Below, in pieces: positions 8,035-14,882 of a stretch of 18,630 bases of DNA (positions within the stretch are counted from its first letter, which is position 1; every line of letters begins with the position of its first letter). Source of the DNA: Pseudomonadota bacterium (GTDB taxonomy: Bacteria; Myxococcota_A; Polyangia; Haliangiales; Haliangiaceae). The DNA is taken from positions 1 through 18,630 of the forward strand of contig JAEWJO010000551.1 in NCBI GenBank assembly GCA_023386455.1, in the 5' to 3' direction. A program made the position numbers and the translations under genes. The notes beneath the pieces are model-generated. The model saw only the letters and a list, made by a program, of their open reading frames with translations, had not been told where the DNA came from and made no database searches.

Positions 8035-8413
8035 TGCGCGGGATGCTTCCCGTCGTGCGCTGGTCGTCGTCGAGCAAGCTCGACACGTAGCGGTCGACCA
8101 CGTCGTGGAACGTCGCCGAGACCGCGAGGAACCGCACCGCGGCCTGATCGGTCAGGAGGTCGGCGGTGTGAATGCGCACGACCTCGGCGTCGGACTCGAC
8201 GGTGATGCCCTCGAACGTGAGGCTGATGCGGATACGCTTGCCGAGCACGAGCGTGAGCGCGCCGCTGATCCGGGCACCGGAGGTGGACAGATCGTCGATG
8301 CGAAACGTGACGCGGCGCCGGCGGGCCGTGACGGCGACCACGAGCGCCGTCTCGACGCGCGGTGCGCGGCGCTGATCGGCCATCGGGACGGTGGGAGTAC
8401 CGGCGCGTGACAT
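8009..8413 (-). CDS. PilZ-domain c-di-GMP-binding protein
   Basis: A 134-aa single-domain protein. Both parts of the PilZ c-di-GMP signature are present: R15-R16-A-P-R19 (RxxxR) and D41-L-S43-T-S45-G46 ([DN]xSxxG), followed by the beta-barrel strands (GKRIRISLTFEG; VESDAEVVRI). It should therefore bind c-di-GMP, and stand-alone PilZ proteins usually act as effectors of motility, exopolysaccharide or development. The start is uncertain: ATG 8413 (used here) or ATG 8383, which would begin directly at the ADQRRAPR block; neither has a strong ribosome binding site, and the frame is open upstream. The start codon at 8413 lies in an 8-bp inverted repeat. The gene is convergent with and overlaps the flippase gene, linking c-di-GMP signalling spatially to the glycan cassette. 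The C-terminal about 20 residues are polar and probably disordered. Confidence 0.85.
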   Translation of the reverse strand: MSRAGTPTVPMADQRRAPRVETALVVAVTARRRRVTFRIDDLSTSGARISGALTLVLGKRIRISLTFEGITVESDAEVVRIHTADLLTDQAAVRFLAVSATFHDVVDRYVSSLLDDDQRTTGSIPRISSSTEPS

Positions 8414-8454
8414 CTCGTTCACAGAGAGATGTCGGCCGCCGGCGCACGAGATGT
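8409..8454. promoter_or_regulatory. Inverted repeat over the PilZ start with a third half-site (possible operator)
   Basis: GACATCTC (8409-8416) and GAGATGTC (8426-8433) form perfect 8-bp arms around a 9-nt centre. A further GAGATGT at 8448-8454 lies 22 bp from the right arm, about two helical turns. The left arm contains the start codon of the PilZ gene (reverse-strand ATG at 8413-8411). This could be an operator or an mRNA hairpin around the start codon. It is seen directly; the function is inferred. Confidence 0.4.
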
Positions 8455-8473
8455 AGCCCCTTCGTGCGGCTGG

Positions 8474-8490
8474 CGAGACAGTCCGTCTCG
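8474..8490. repeat. Small inverted repeat in the PilZ/receiver divergent intergenic region
   Basis: CGAGAC (8474-8479) and GTCTCG (8485-8490) flank a 5-nt centre. The GGCGAGAC around the left arm (8472-8479) recurs at 8561-8568. The 175-bp gap between the divergent starts (8414-8588) must hold both promoters. I found no convincing -35/-10 pair in it. Confidence 0.3.
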
Positions 8491-8588
8491 TCGGGAAACC
8501 TCTCGGCATGCGGTCGGTTACGCCCCGGGTTGCTCGTCGGGACGAACACTTTACGGACGAGGCGAGACCTGGCTAACGTGGTCGCGTC

Positions 8589-8954
8589 ATGTCCTCTCGC
8601 AAGCGCGTACTGATCGTCGAGCCCGACCCGGCTGCCCGCGAGGCGACGCTCAGCTACCTGACAAGCTGCGGCCACGAGGTGATGGCCGTCGCGGACGAGC
8701 GATCCGCGATCCTGGCCGCGGCATCGTTCGCTCCGTCCGTCATCGTGCTCGAGCCGCTCGTGTCGCGCTATCCGCGCTCGTTCGTCGAGGTGCTGCGCCA
8801 GACGCTGTCACACGACGTGCTGGTGCTCGCGACGTCGGGGACACCGCTGCATGCCGCCTGGGAGACCGTGTTCGACCTGGCGCTGCAGAAGCCGTTCGCG
8901 CTCGACGAGCTGCACAACCTGCTCGCGTTCTGGTCGATGGTCCACGCGGCCTGA
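8589..8954 (+). CDS. Stand-alone degenerate receiver (response-regulator-like, Glu at phosphosite)
   Basis: A 121-aa single receiver fold with no output domain. The order of strands and helices fits: VLIVEPD (7-13), VIVLEPL (51-57), LVLATSGTP (78-86) and LALQKPFALDEL (97-108, with the conserved K101). The phosphoacceptor position holds Glu55 instead of Asp. The acidic pocket reads E11-P12-D13, where an active receiver normally has two adjacent acids. The protein is therefore probably not phosphorylated in the usual way and may be locked in an active-like, phosphomimetic state. The start ATG has no clear ribosome binding site. It is divergent from the PilZ gene and 49 bp upstream of the molybdoenzyme. 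A simple sequence-divergent but active receiver remains possible. Confidence 0.8.
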   Translation: MSSRKRVLIVEPDPAAREATLSYLTSCGHEVMAVADERSAILAAASFAPSVIVLEPLVSRYPRSFVEVLRQTLSHDVLVLATSGTPLHAAWETVFDLALQKPFALDELHNLLAFWSMVHAA

Positions 8955-8973
8955 CCGTCGCTCATGCCTGGAC

Positions 8974-8992
8974 CGCGCCTCGATTCGGCGCG
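8974..8992. repeat. GC-rich hairpin between the receiver gene and the molybdoenzyme gene
   Basis: CGCGCC (8974-8979) and GGCGCG (8987-8992) make a perfect 6-bp stem with a 7-nt loop, 20 nt after the receiver stop and 11 nt before the next ATG. There is no T tract, so it is not a normal intrinsic terminator. It might affect translation of the molybdoenzyme. In DNA this GC-rich such stems also occur by chance. Confidence 0.25.
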
Positions 8993-9003
8993 ACGCTCGG
9001 GGC

Positions 9004-11208
9004 ATGGACCGCGTCGCTCATCGCATCTGCCCACTCTGCGAAGCCTGCTGCGGACTCGAGCTCGGGATCGAAGACGGCAAGGTCACGTCGATCCGCGGCA
9101 ACGACCGCGACGTGCTGAGCCGCGGGTTCATCTGTCCCAAGGGCGCGGCGCTGCGCGACCTCCACGACGATCCGGATCGGCTGCGCGCTCCGCTCGTCAA
9201 GCGCGACGGTCGTCACGTCGAGGTCTCGTGGGACGAGGCGTTCGCCGAGATCGAGCGCCGGCTGCCGCCGATCCTCGCCGCGCACGGCAAGGACGCGGTC
9301 GCGATGTCGCTCGGCAACCCGAGCGCGCACCGGCACGGACTCCTCCTGTACGGAGCGCGGCTCGCGCGGACGCTCGGCAAGAACATCTTCTCGGCGTCGA
9401 CGCTCGATCAGATGCCGAAGCAGCTCGCGTGCGGTCTGATGTTCGGACACTGGCTCAGCGTGCCCGTCCCCGATCTCGACCGGACGCAGCTGCTCGTCGT
9501 GCTCGGCGGCAATCCCGTCGTGTCGAACGGCAGCATGTGGACGGTCCCCGACTTCCGCGGCAAGGCGAAGGCGATGCAGGCGCGCGGCGGCCGGCTTGTC
9601 GTCATCGATCCGCGGCGCACCGAGACGGCGGACCTCGCCGATCAGCACGTGTTCATCCGCCCCGGCGGCGACGTGTTCCTGCTGCTCGGCATCGTGCACG
9701 TCCTGTTCGCGGAGAAGCTCGTGCGACTCGGCGCGCTGGCACCTCACGTCGACGGGCTCGACGCGCTCGAGCGCGCGATCGCTGAATTCTCGCCGGAGCG
9801 CGTCGGTCCGCGCTGCGGGATCGAGCCGGCCGTGATCGCCGAGCTCGCGCGGGCACTCGCGACCACCGAGCGGGCCGCGCTCTACGGCCGCATCGGCACC
9901 TGCACGCAGGAGTACGGCACGCTCGCGAGCTGGCTCGTCGACGTGATCAACGCGCTGACCGGTCACCTCGACGCACCGGGTGGCGCGATGTTCCCGAAGG
10001 CCGCCGCGTTCGCCGCGAACACGATCGGCGCGCCGGGCAAGGGCAAGGGCATCTCGATCGGCCGGCGGACGAGCCGCGTGTCGGGGGCGCCCGAGGTGTT
10101 CGGCGAGCTGCCGATGACCTGCCTCGCCGAGGAGATCGAGACGCCGGGCGATGGCCAGGTGCGCGCGCTGATCACGATCGCGAGTAACCCGGCGCTGTCG
10201 GCGCCGAACGGTCCGCGCATCGCGGCCGCGCTCGACGGCCTCGAGCTGATGGTCAGCGTCGACATCTACCTGAACGAGACGACGCGCCACGCCGACGTGA
10301 TCCTGCCGGGCCTCTCGGCGCTCGAGGAGCCGCACTACGACGTCGCGTTCCCTCAGCTGTCGTGGCGCAACACCGCGCGCTACAGCCTGCCCGTGTTCGA
10401 GGCGCCGGCCGGCGCGCTCGCCGAGTGGCAGATCCTGCTGCGCCTGATCGGGATCACGACGGGGCGGGGTGCGAACACCGATGTCCGCGCTCTCGACGAC
10501 GAGCTCGCGCTCGCCGACGTGACGCGCGTCGCCGGGCCGCAGGCCGAGATGCTGATGAAGATGCTCGGCGATAGCGTCGGGCCCGAGCGACTGCTCGACC
10601 TGGCGCTGCGCGGCGGTCCCTACGGCGATCGGTTCGGCTTCTCGCCGGGCGGGCTGACGCTCGCGACGCTCGCCGCGGCACCGGATGGCATCGATCTCGG
10701 CTCGCTCGAGCCGCGCGTGCCGGAGGTGCTGCGCACGCCGTCGGGCAAGATCGAGCTCGCGCCGCCGCTTCTCGTCGACGATCTCGCGCGCGTGCGCGCC
10801 GACCTCGCGCGGCCGGTCCCGGACCTCGTGATCGTCGGTCGCCGGCAGCTGCGCTCGAACAACAGCTGGATGCACAACCTGCCGACGCTCGCGAAGGGGC
10901 CATTCCGCTGCGTCGCGCTCGTTCATCCGCGCGATGCCGAGAGGCTCGGGATTGCCGACGGCGGCCGCGCGCGAATCGTCAATGGAGCCCGCTCGATCGA
11001 GGTGGCGGTCGAGCTGTCCGACGAGATGATGCCGGGCGTCGTCAGCCTGCCGCATGGCTGGGGGCACGATCAGGCGGGGACGCGGATGGCCGTCGCGGCC
11101 GAGCGTCCGGGCGCGAACCTCAACGCGATCGTCGACGACATCCGGCGCGATCCGCTGTCCGGCAACGCCGTGCTCTCGGGCGTGCCGATCGCGATGCAGC
11201 CCGTCTAG
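9004..11208 (+). CDS. Molybdopterin-dependent oxidoreductase (DMSO-reductase superfamily), 4Fe-4S
   Basis: A 734-aa catalytic subunit. The N-terminal 4Fe-4S motif is C9-x2-C12-x3-C16-x27-C44, followed by PKG with the lysine (K46) typical of the formate dehydrogenase/nitrate reductase groups. MoCo-binding blocks include LGGNPVVSNGSMWT (167-180), VVIDPRRTETAD, ASNPALSAPNGP and RHADVILPGLSALEEP. The C-terminal MPT-binding domain (about 605-734) has GRRQLRSNNSWMHNLP and VVSLPHGWGHDQAGTR. There is no twin-arginine signal, so it should be cytoplasmic. No electron-transfer or chaperone subunit is nearby; partner and substrate are unknown. A gapless comparison with NapA/Fdh places Asp135 where the Mo-ligating Cys/Sec sits. 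The ATG at 9004 starts just before the cluster motif. The TAG stop shares CTAG with the convergent lipoprotein gene. Confidence 0.92.
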   Translation: MDRVAHRICPLCEACCGLELGIEDGKVTSIRGNDRDVLSRGFICPKGAALRDLHDDPDRLRAPLVKRDGRHVEVSWDEAFAEIERRLPPILAAHGKDAVAMSLGNPSAHRHGLLLYGARLARTLGKNIFSASTLDQMPKQLACGLMFGHWLSVPVPDLDRTQLLVVLGGNPVVSNGSMWTVPDFRGKAKAMQARGGRLVVIDPRRTETADLADQHVFIRPGGDVFLLLGIVHVLFAEKLVRLGALAPHVDGLDALERAIAEFSPERVGPRCGIEPAVIAELARALATTERAALYGRIGTCTQEYGTLASWLVDVINALTGHLDAPGGAMFPKAAAFAANTIGAPGKGKGISIGRRTSRVSGAPEVFGELPMTCLAEEIETPGDGQVRALITIASNPALSAPNGPRIAAALDGLELMVSVDIYLNETTRHADVILPGLSALEEPHYDVAFPQLSWRNTARYSLPVFEAPAGALAEWQILLRLIGITTGRGANTDVRALDDELALADVTRVAGPQAEMLMKMLGDSVGPERLLDLALRGGPYGDRFGFSPGGLTLATLAAAPDGIDLGSLEPRVPEVLRTPSGKIELAPPLLVDDLARVRADLARPVPDLVIVGRRQLRSNNSWMHNLPTLAKGPFRCVALVHPRDAERLGIADGGRARIVNGARSIEVAVELSDEMMPGVVSLPHGWGHDQAGTRMAVAAERPGANLNAIVDDIRRDPLSGNAVLSGVPIAMQPV

Positions 11209-12032
11209 AGACAGCGCTCGCGCGTATAGAGGCTGGTCCCGCCGCGGAAGACGAGCGTGTTGCCGTCGGGCGTGATGTCCGCATCGCTGCCGCCCTCGTC
11301 GACGACTCTCGCCGTGCCGCCGTCGAACGGATCGGTCTTGCCCGCCCTCGTGCGACGCACGATGCCGGCGGCGTTGTAGTAGAGCTCGAGCCCGTTGGCG
11401 GTAACCGACGGGTACTCGGCGTGGTCGAGCGACGGCCGGATGAGGTCGGCGAACGCATCGTCGCGCGATCCTCGCTGCGCGATCGCGAACGAGACGGTGT
11501 CGTCGAAGTAGAGCGTCAGTCCGTCGGGCGAGATGTCGAGCCCGCTGATCGTCGTCGTGGTCAGCCCGGGAACGAGCACCGGCGCGGTGAACGTCCCCGT
11601 CATCGTCGTCCGCTGGGCCTGGTACGCGCGCCATGCGCCCGAGCGGTTCGACGTGAACATGATGAGGAGCCCGTCCTCGGTGAGCGACGGATCGGTCTCG
11701 TCTGCCTGCGTGTTCAGCTCGGCGAACGCGGTCTCGTTCTTGAACGCGGTCGTCGGAACGAGGTCGGCGCGGGTCGCCTGGAACAGGTCATACGTCCCCG
11801 CGTTCCGCGCGTAGAGGAGTGTTCGCTTGTCGTGCGTGAGCATCGGATCGAATCCGGTGACGCCGAGCACCAGCTGTCGCGGGAGGAAGCACGGCCCGGC
11901 GTCGCCGCCATCCGCCGTGTCGCTCGACGGTACGTCGCCGCGCACATCGATGGGCTCGAGCCCGAACACGCGGTCGCAACCGACCAGCGCGAGCAGGAGC
12001 GAGGCGCGGCGCAGCGACGTCGGCACTCTCAT
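11205..12032 (-). CDS. Secreted lipoprotein with PD40/TolB-like beta-propeller repeats
   Basis: A 275-aa protein with a lipoprotein signal: basic start MRVPTSLRR, hydrophobic ASLLLALVG, and lipobox LVGC with Cys19 as lipidation site. The mature N-terminus begins CDRVFGLEPI. Five short repeats with the pattern P/D-x-[ST]-x-D/N-G-x-x-[LI]-x-[FY] occur at about 62-76 (THDKRTLLYARN), 114-131 (LTEDGLLIMFTSNRSG), 166-177 (SPDGLTLYFDD), 208-220 (TANGLELYYN) and 250-263 (TPDGNTLVFRG), as in TolB/WD40-like PD40 propellers. Cys48 and Cys274 could form a disulfide closing the propeller (inference). The function is unknown, probably a periplasmic or surface scaffold. ATG 12032 gives a compact signal peptide; GTG 12056 is an in-frame alternative overlapping the upstream stop. 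It lies 16 bp downstream of DUF4260, so the two may be co-transcribed. Confidence 0.82.
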   Translation of the reverse strand: MRVPTSLRRASLLLALVGCDRVFGLEPIDVRGDVPSSDTADGGDAGPCFLPRQLVLGVTGFDPMLTHDKRTLLYARNAGTYDLFQATRADLVPTTAFKNETAFAELNTQADETDPSLTEDGLLIMFTSNRSGAWRAYQAQRTTMTGTFTAPVLVPGLTTTTISGLDISPDGLTLYFDDTVSFAIAQRGSRDDAFADLIRPSLDHAEYPSVTANGLELYYNAAGIVRRTRAGKTDPFDGGTARVVDEGGSDADITPDGNTLVFRGGTSLYTRERCL

Positions 12033-12048
12033 GCGAGAGGCGACTATC

Positions 12049-12447
12049 TCACGCACGGCGGCCGAGCTGGCCGAGATGTGTCGCGCCGAACCGGCCGTAC
12101 TTGAGGCCGTAGCCGAGCGCGCGATCGAAGCCGACGTGCGCGACCCAGATCAGCGCGAGCGCCGGCGAGACCAGCGCGAGCAGGGCGGGACCGACGAGCG
12201 CGTGCGTCGCGTTGTAGGTCCACGCGCCGGCGCGAGGTCCGGCGAGGTAGCCGAGCATGCCGAGGTCGGGCACCAGGAACAGCGCCGCGAACAGGCCCCA
12301 GCCACCTCCGAGGGCGGCGTAGCCCGCGACCGCCGCGGCGAGCAGCGCGAGGGCCTCGATGCGCAGGAGCGTGCGAGGCGTGCCGGTGACCGAGCCGTCG
12401 CTGGCGGCGGCGAGGACCGAGGGCTGGGTGGCGTCGAGGTTCGTCAT
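12049..12447 (-). CDS. DUF4260 family small integral membrane protein
   Basis: A 132-aa protein with about four hydrophobic segments (LLRIEALALLAAAVAGYAAL; GLFAALFLVPDLGMLGYLAG; THALVGPALLALVSPALALI; and a short C-terminal one). The blocks PDLGMLGYLAGPRAG, YNATHA and WVAHVGFDRALGYGLKYG are the hallmark of DUF4260. Function is not established for the family; membrane location is clear from hydropathy. TCCT at 12455-12458 (AGGA on the coding strand) lies 7 nt before the ATG, a good ribosome binding site. The gene is divergent from a LysR regulator 70 bp away, which suggests that the LysR protein controls it. It ends 16 bp before the lipoprotein ATG. Confidence 0.88.
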   Translation of the reverse strand: MTNLDATQPSVLAAASDGSVTGTPRTLLRIEALALLAAAVAGYAALGGGWGLFAALFLVPDLGMLGYLAGPRAGAWTYNATHALVGPALLALVSPALALIWVAHVGFDRALGYGLKYGRFGATHLGQLGRRA

Positions 12448-12455
12448 GACGTCAT
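12446..12455. promoter_or_regulatory. Perfect palindrome ATGACGTCAT at the DUF4260 start
   Basis: A 10-bp perfect palindrome overlaps the start codon of the DUF4260 gene and runs up to its ribosome binding site. It could be one half of a LysR-controlled operator region, or coincidental. Confidence 0.3.
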
Positions 12456-12482
12456 CCTGGGCGGAAACCGGGATAGACGGAA

Positions 12483-12511
12483 TTGACCAAAGATGTTTAG
12501 CTGCTTATCAA
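12483..12511 (+). promoter_or_regulatory. Sigma70-like promoter for the LysR gene (TTGACC-N17-TATCAA)
   Basis: A -35 element TTGACC (12483-12488, 5/6 match) is followed by exactly 17 bp and a -10 element TATCAA (12506-12511, 4/6 match), inside a short AT-rich island in otherwise about 70% GC DNA. Transcription would start about 6-7 bp later, on the A of the LysR ATG at 12518. Confidence 0.6.
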
Positions 12512-12519
12512 AATTTGAT
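12507..12519. promoter_or_regulatory. Palindrome ATCAAA-A-TTTGAT overlapping -10 and LysR start (putative autoregulatory operator)
   Basis: Six-base arms (12507-12512 and 12514-12519) are perfectly complementary around a single A. The site covers most of the -10 element and the first two bases of the LysR start codon, a position suited to autorepression. It is not a textbook T-N11-A LysR box, so another repressor is possible. Confidence 0.45.
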
Positions 12520-13396
12520 GAGCGCGGCCGAGCCCTCCTGGGAGCTGTACTGGACGTTTCTCGCGGTCGTCCGCGAGGGCAGTCTGTCCGGTGCAGCCCG
12601 CGCGCTCGAGCTCGCGCAGCCGACGGTGCGGCGGCGGATCGAGGAGCTCGAGGAGGCGCTCGGCGTCGTGCTGTTCACGCGCGCGACGAACGGCCTCGTC
12701 CCGACCGACGCGGCGCTCGCGACGCTGCCGCATGCGGAGGCGATGGCGGCCTCCGCACGTGCGCTCGTCCGTACGTTGTCGGCGCCGGCCGACGCGGCGC
12801 GCGGCACGGTGCGAATCACGGCGAGCGAGATCATCGGCGTCGAGGTCCTGCCGCGACTGCTCGCGCCGTTGCTCGGCGCGCACCCAGCGCTGCAGGTCGA
12901 GCTCGCGGTCACCAATCGTGCCGAAGATCTGCTGCGCCGCGATGCCGACGTCGCGATTCGCATGGTCGCTCCGACGCAGGCGGCGCTGATCGCGAAGCGC
13001 GCGGCGACGATCGCGATCGGGTTGTTTGCGAGCGAGGCGTACGTCGCGGCGCGCGGGATCCCGCGCAAGCCGGCCGAGCTGCACGATCACGCGCTCGTCG
13101 GCCAGGACACGAGTTGCACGCTGATCGAGGGGCTGGCGATGCTCGGCGCGACCGTCGCGCGCCGCGACTTCGCCGTACGCGCGGAGTCCGATGTCGCGCA
13201 GCTCGCGGCGGTCCGTGCGGGGCTCGGCATCGGCGTGTGCCAGGTGCCGCTCGCGACCGGGCTCGTGCGCGTCCTGCCGAAGCTGCGGTTCGGGCTCGAC
13301 GCGTGGGTCGTGATGCACGAGGACCTGCGGACGCAGCGCAGGGTGCGCCTCGTGTTCGACCACCTCGTCGGTGCGCTCGCGGCCTACGCGCGCTGA
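12518..13396 (+). CDS. LysR-family transcriptional regulator
   Basis: A 292-aa protein of normal LysR length. The winged helix-turn-helix is at about 8-65 (FLAVVREGSLSGAARALELAQ, followed by TVRRRIEELEEALGVVLFTR), followed by a linker helix and a periplasmic-binding-like effector domain (about 92-290, with DVAIRM and the typical RAGLGIGVCQVPLA). It probably regulates the divergent DUF4260/lipoprotein genes and itself, as is usual for LysR proteins; the effector is unknown. The ATG at 12518 has no Shine-Dalgarno and lies only 6 bp after a good -10 element, so a leaderless mRNA is predicted. The frame is open upstream, but those codons run back into the divergent gene. The 3' end overlaps the convergent LMF-like gene by 13 bp. 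Confidence 0.92.
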   Translation: MSAAEPSWELYWTFLAVVREGSLSGAARALELAQPTVRRRIEELEEALGVVLFTRATNGLVPTDAALATLPHAEAMAASARALVRTLSAPADAARGTVRITASEIIGVEVLPRLLAPLLGAHPALQVELAVTNRAEDLLRRDADVAIRMVAPTQAALIAKRAATIAIGLFASEAYVAARGIPRKPAELHDHALVGQDTSCTLIEGLAMLGATVARRDFAVRAESDVAQLAAVRAGLGIGVCQVPLATGLVRVLPKLRFGLDAWVVMHEDLRTQRRVRLVFDHLVGALAAYAR

Positions 13397-14817
13397 CGCA
13401 GCCGGCGAAGGTCGTCGAGCTCGACCGGGATCACGTAGGTGCCGAGCAGCTCGCGACGCCACCACGCACCGGTACGGGCGCGCGTTCGCCGATCGGTGAA
13501 GTGATAGTCGTAGAGCAGCGCCCGCACGTACTTCGGCGGGTGCTCCGGGAACGGATCGCACTCGAGCAGCGCGCGCACGTCGGGCGAACCCTCGAGCAGG
13601 CGCAGCAGGAAGTAGAAGAACCACGGCGGCGCCGGGCCGAGCGCGGCGAACCACATCTGCCAGTCGAGGCGGGGCTGATGCGGCGCGGACCAGCGCGGCG
13701 GTCGGTCGAGATCGCCGGGCTTGTAGCGAAACCCGTACTCGCGCCACTCGACGGCGTCGTCGGAGCCCTCGATCACGATCTCGGGCCGCGAGGTCGTCAT
13801 CACCGCGAACAGACCGTACGGGTTGATCGAGTACAGCGGGGCGAGCGCGTCGTGCAGCTTCTCGATCGGGGCCGGCCGATGCGCGCGCCGGAACAGCCGC
13901 GTCGCGAGCGTCGCACCGGAGATCGCGAGGATCGGCACGCCTGCCGCGACAGAGAGAACGCGATGCCACCACGGCGGCCGCGAGGCACGGCGAGCGGCGC
14001 GCGTGCGCGGTCGCTCGTCGAGTAGCCACAGATCGTCGGCGATCGTCAGCAGGTTGAAGAAGCCGTAGTTGCCGGTCGCGGCGATCGCGATCTGGAGGCC
14101 CGCGAGGATCGCGAAGCCGGCGCGACGCAACCGGCGAGGTGCGAACGCGAGCCACGGCGCGCCTAGCTCGAGCGCGAGCGCCGCGTAGGTCAGGACGTGG
14201 GTCGCGGGCCGGGGGAGCTGGTGCGCGTGCCAGCCGAGCCGGGTCGGCAGCGGCTGGGTCTCGAAGTGGTACGCGCAGGCTTCGCCGTTGCGCCAGGTCG
14301 GGTCGCGCGACGCGAGCTTGCAGTGGCCGGACTCGAACTGCAGCCGGAACGCGAGCCAGCGCATGAGCAGCGTTGCGGTGCGAGGCGGGCGAGCGCCGCG
14401 TGACGGAGCGAGCACGATCGCGTGGAGGCCGTTCTCGAGCAGGAGGACGTCCCACTGGAACGACAGGAAGTCGCGCCCGGCGGTGACGAACGAGAGGTAG
14501 AGCCCCCACAGTGCCGTGGCGGTCAGACGCGGCGCGACGCGCAGGGCGAGCAGGACGCCGCCGACCTGGCCCGCGCGGCAGGCACGGACGAGCGCTGCAT
14601 CGGACGCGCCGAGCCAGAAGATCGACGGCATGTACCGGACGCGCTCGCGCGGGGCGAGGTCCTCGCGCAGCGAGTCGAGGTACCCGGCGATCGGACGGAT
14701 GCCGCGCGATCCGTAGAGTCCCTTCACCTGTCGGCCGAGCGAACGGAATGCGACGAGGTAGATGCCTCCCAGTGCGGCGAAGAACAGGCGATCGACGAGT
14801 CTCGACGAGCGGTGCAC
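13384..14817 (-). CDS. Lipase maturation factor (LMF) family multi-pass membrane protein
   Basis: A 477-aa protein (from GTG 14817) related to the LMF1/LMF2 family, which in animals assists lipase folding in the ER; the bacterial role is unknown. Diagnostic blocks are GLYGSRGI (33-40), FLSFQWDVLLLENG (117-130), FESGHCKLASRDPTWRN (161-177), YHFETQPLPTRLGWHAHQLP (183-202), GLFAVMTTSRPEIVIEGS (335-352), FRYKPGD (363-369), PHQPRLDWQMWFAALG (379-394) and KYVRALLYDYHFT (429-441). Several hydrophobic helices fill the N-terminal two thirds, with a soluble C-terminal domain. There is no ATG near the expected N-terminus. GTG 14817 is the best start, with TTG 14835 or 14847 as alternatives; none has a good ribosome binding site. 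It lies 65 bp downstream of the helicase on the same strand and is probably co-transcribed. Confidence 0.9.
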   Translation of the reverse strand: MHRSSRLVDRLFFAALGGIYLVAFRSLGRQVKGLYGSRGIRPIAGYLDSLREDLAPRERVRYMPSIFWLGASDAALVRACRAGQVGGVLLALRVAPRLTATALWGLYLSFVTAGRDFLSFQWDVLLLENGLHAIVLAPSRGARPPRTATLLMRWLAFRLQFESGHCKLASRDPTWRNGEACAYHFETQPLPTRLGWHAHQLPRPATHVLTYAALALELGAPWLAFAPRRLRRAGFAILAGLQIAIAATGNYGFFNLLTIADDLWLLDERPRTRAARRASRPPWWHRVLSVAAGVPILAISGATLATRLFRRAHRPAPIEKLHDALAPLYSINPYGLFAVMTTSRPEIVIEGSDDAVEWREYGFRYKPGDLDRPPRWSAPHQPRLDWQMWFAALGPAPPWFFYFLLRLLEGSPDVRALLECDPFPEHPPKYVRALLYDYHFTDRRTRARTGAWWRRELLGTYVIPVELDDLRRLRQRA

Positions 14818-14882
14818 GCGATCGTGGAGAAGCAACCGAAGCGCCAACGCGCGATCTGCGCCGCCCGCTGACCGACGGATTC

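Noticed and set aside
8530..8557. Possible promoter TTGCTC-N16-TACGGA before the receiver gene
   Set aside because: The -10 matches the consensus poorly and no AT-rich context supports it.
8962..11634. 890-codon minus-strand frame opposite the molybdoenzyme
   Set aside because: Arg/His-rich shadow of a well-recognised plus-strand gene, without motifs.
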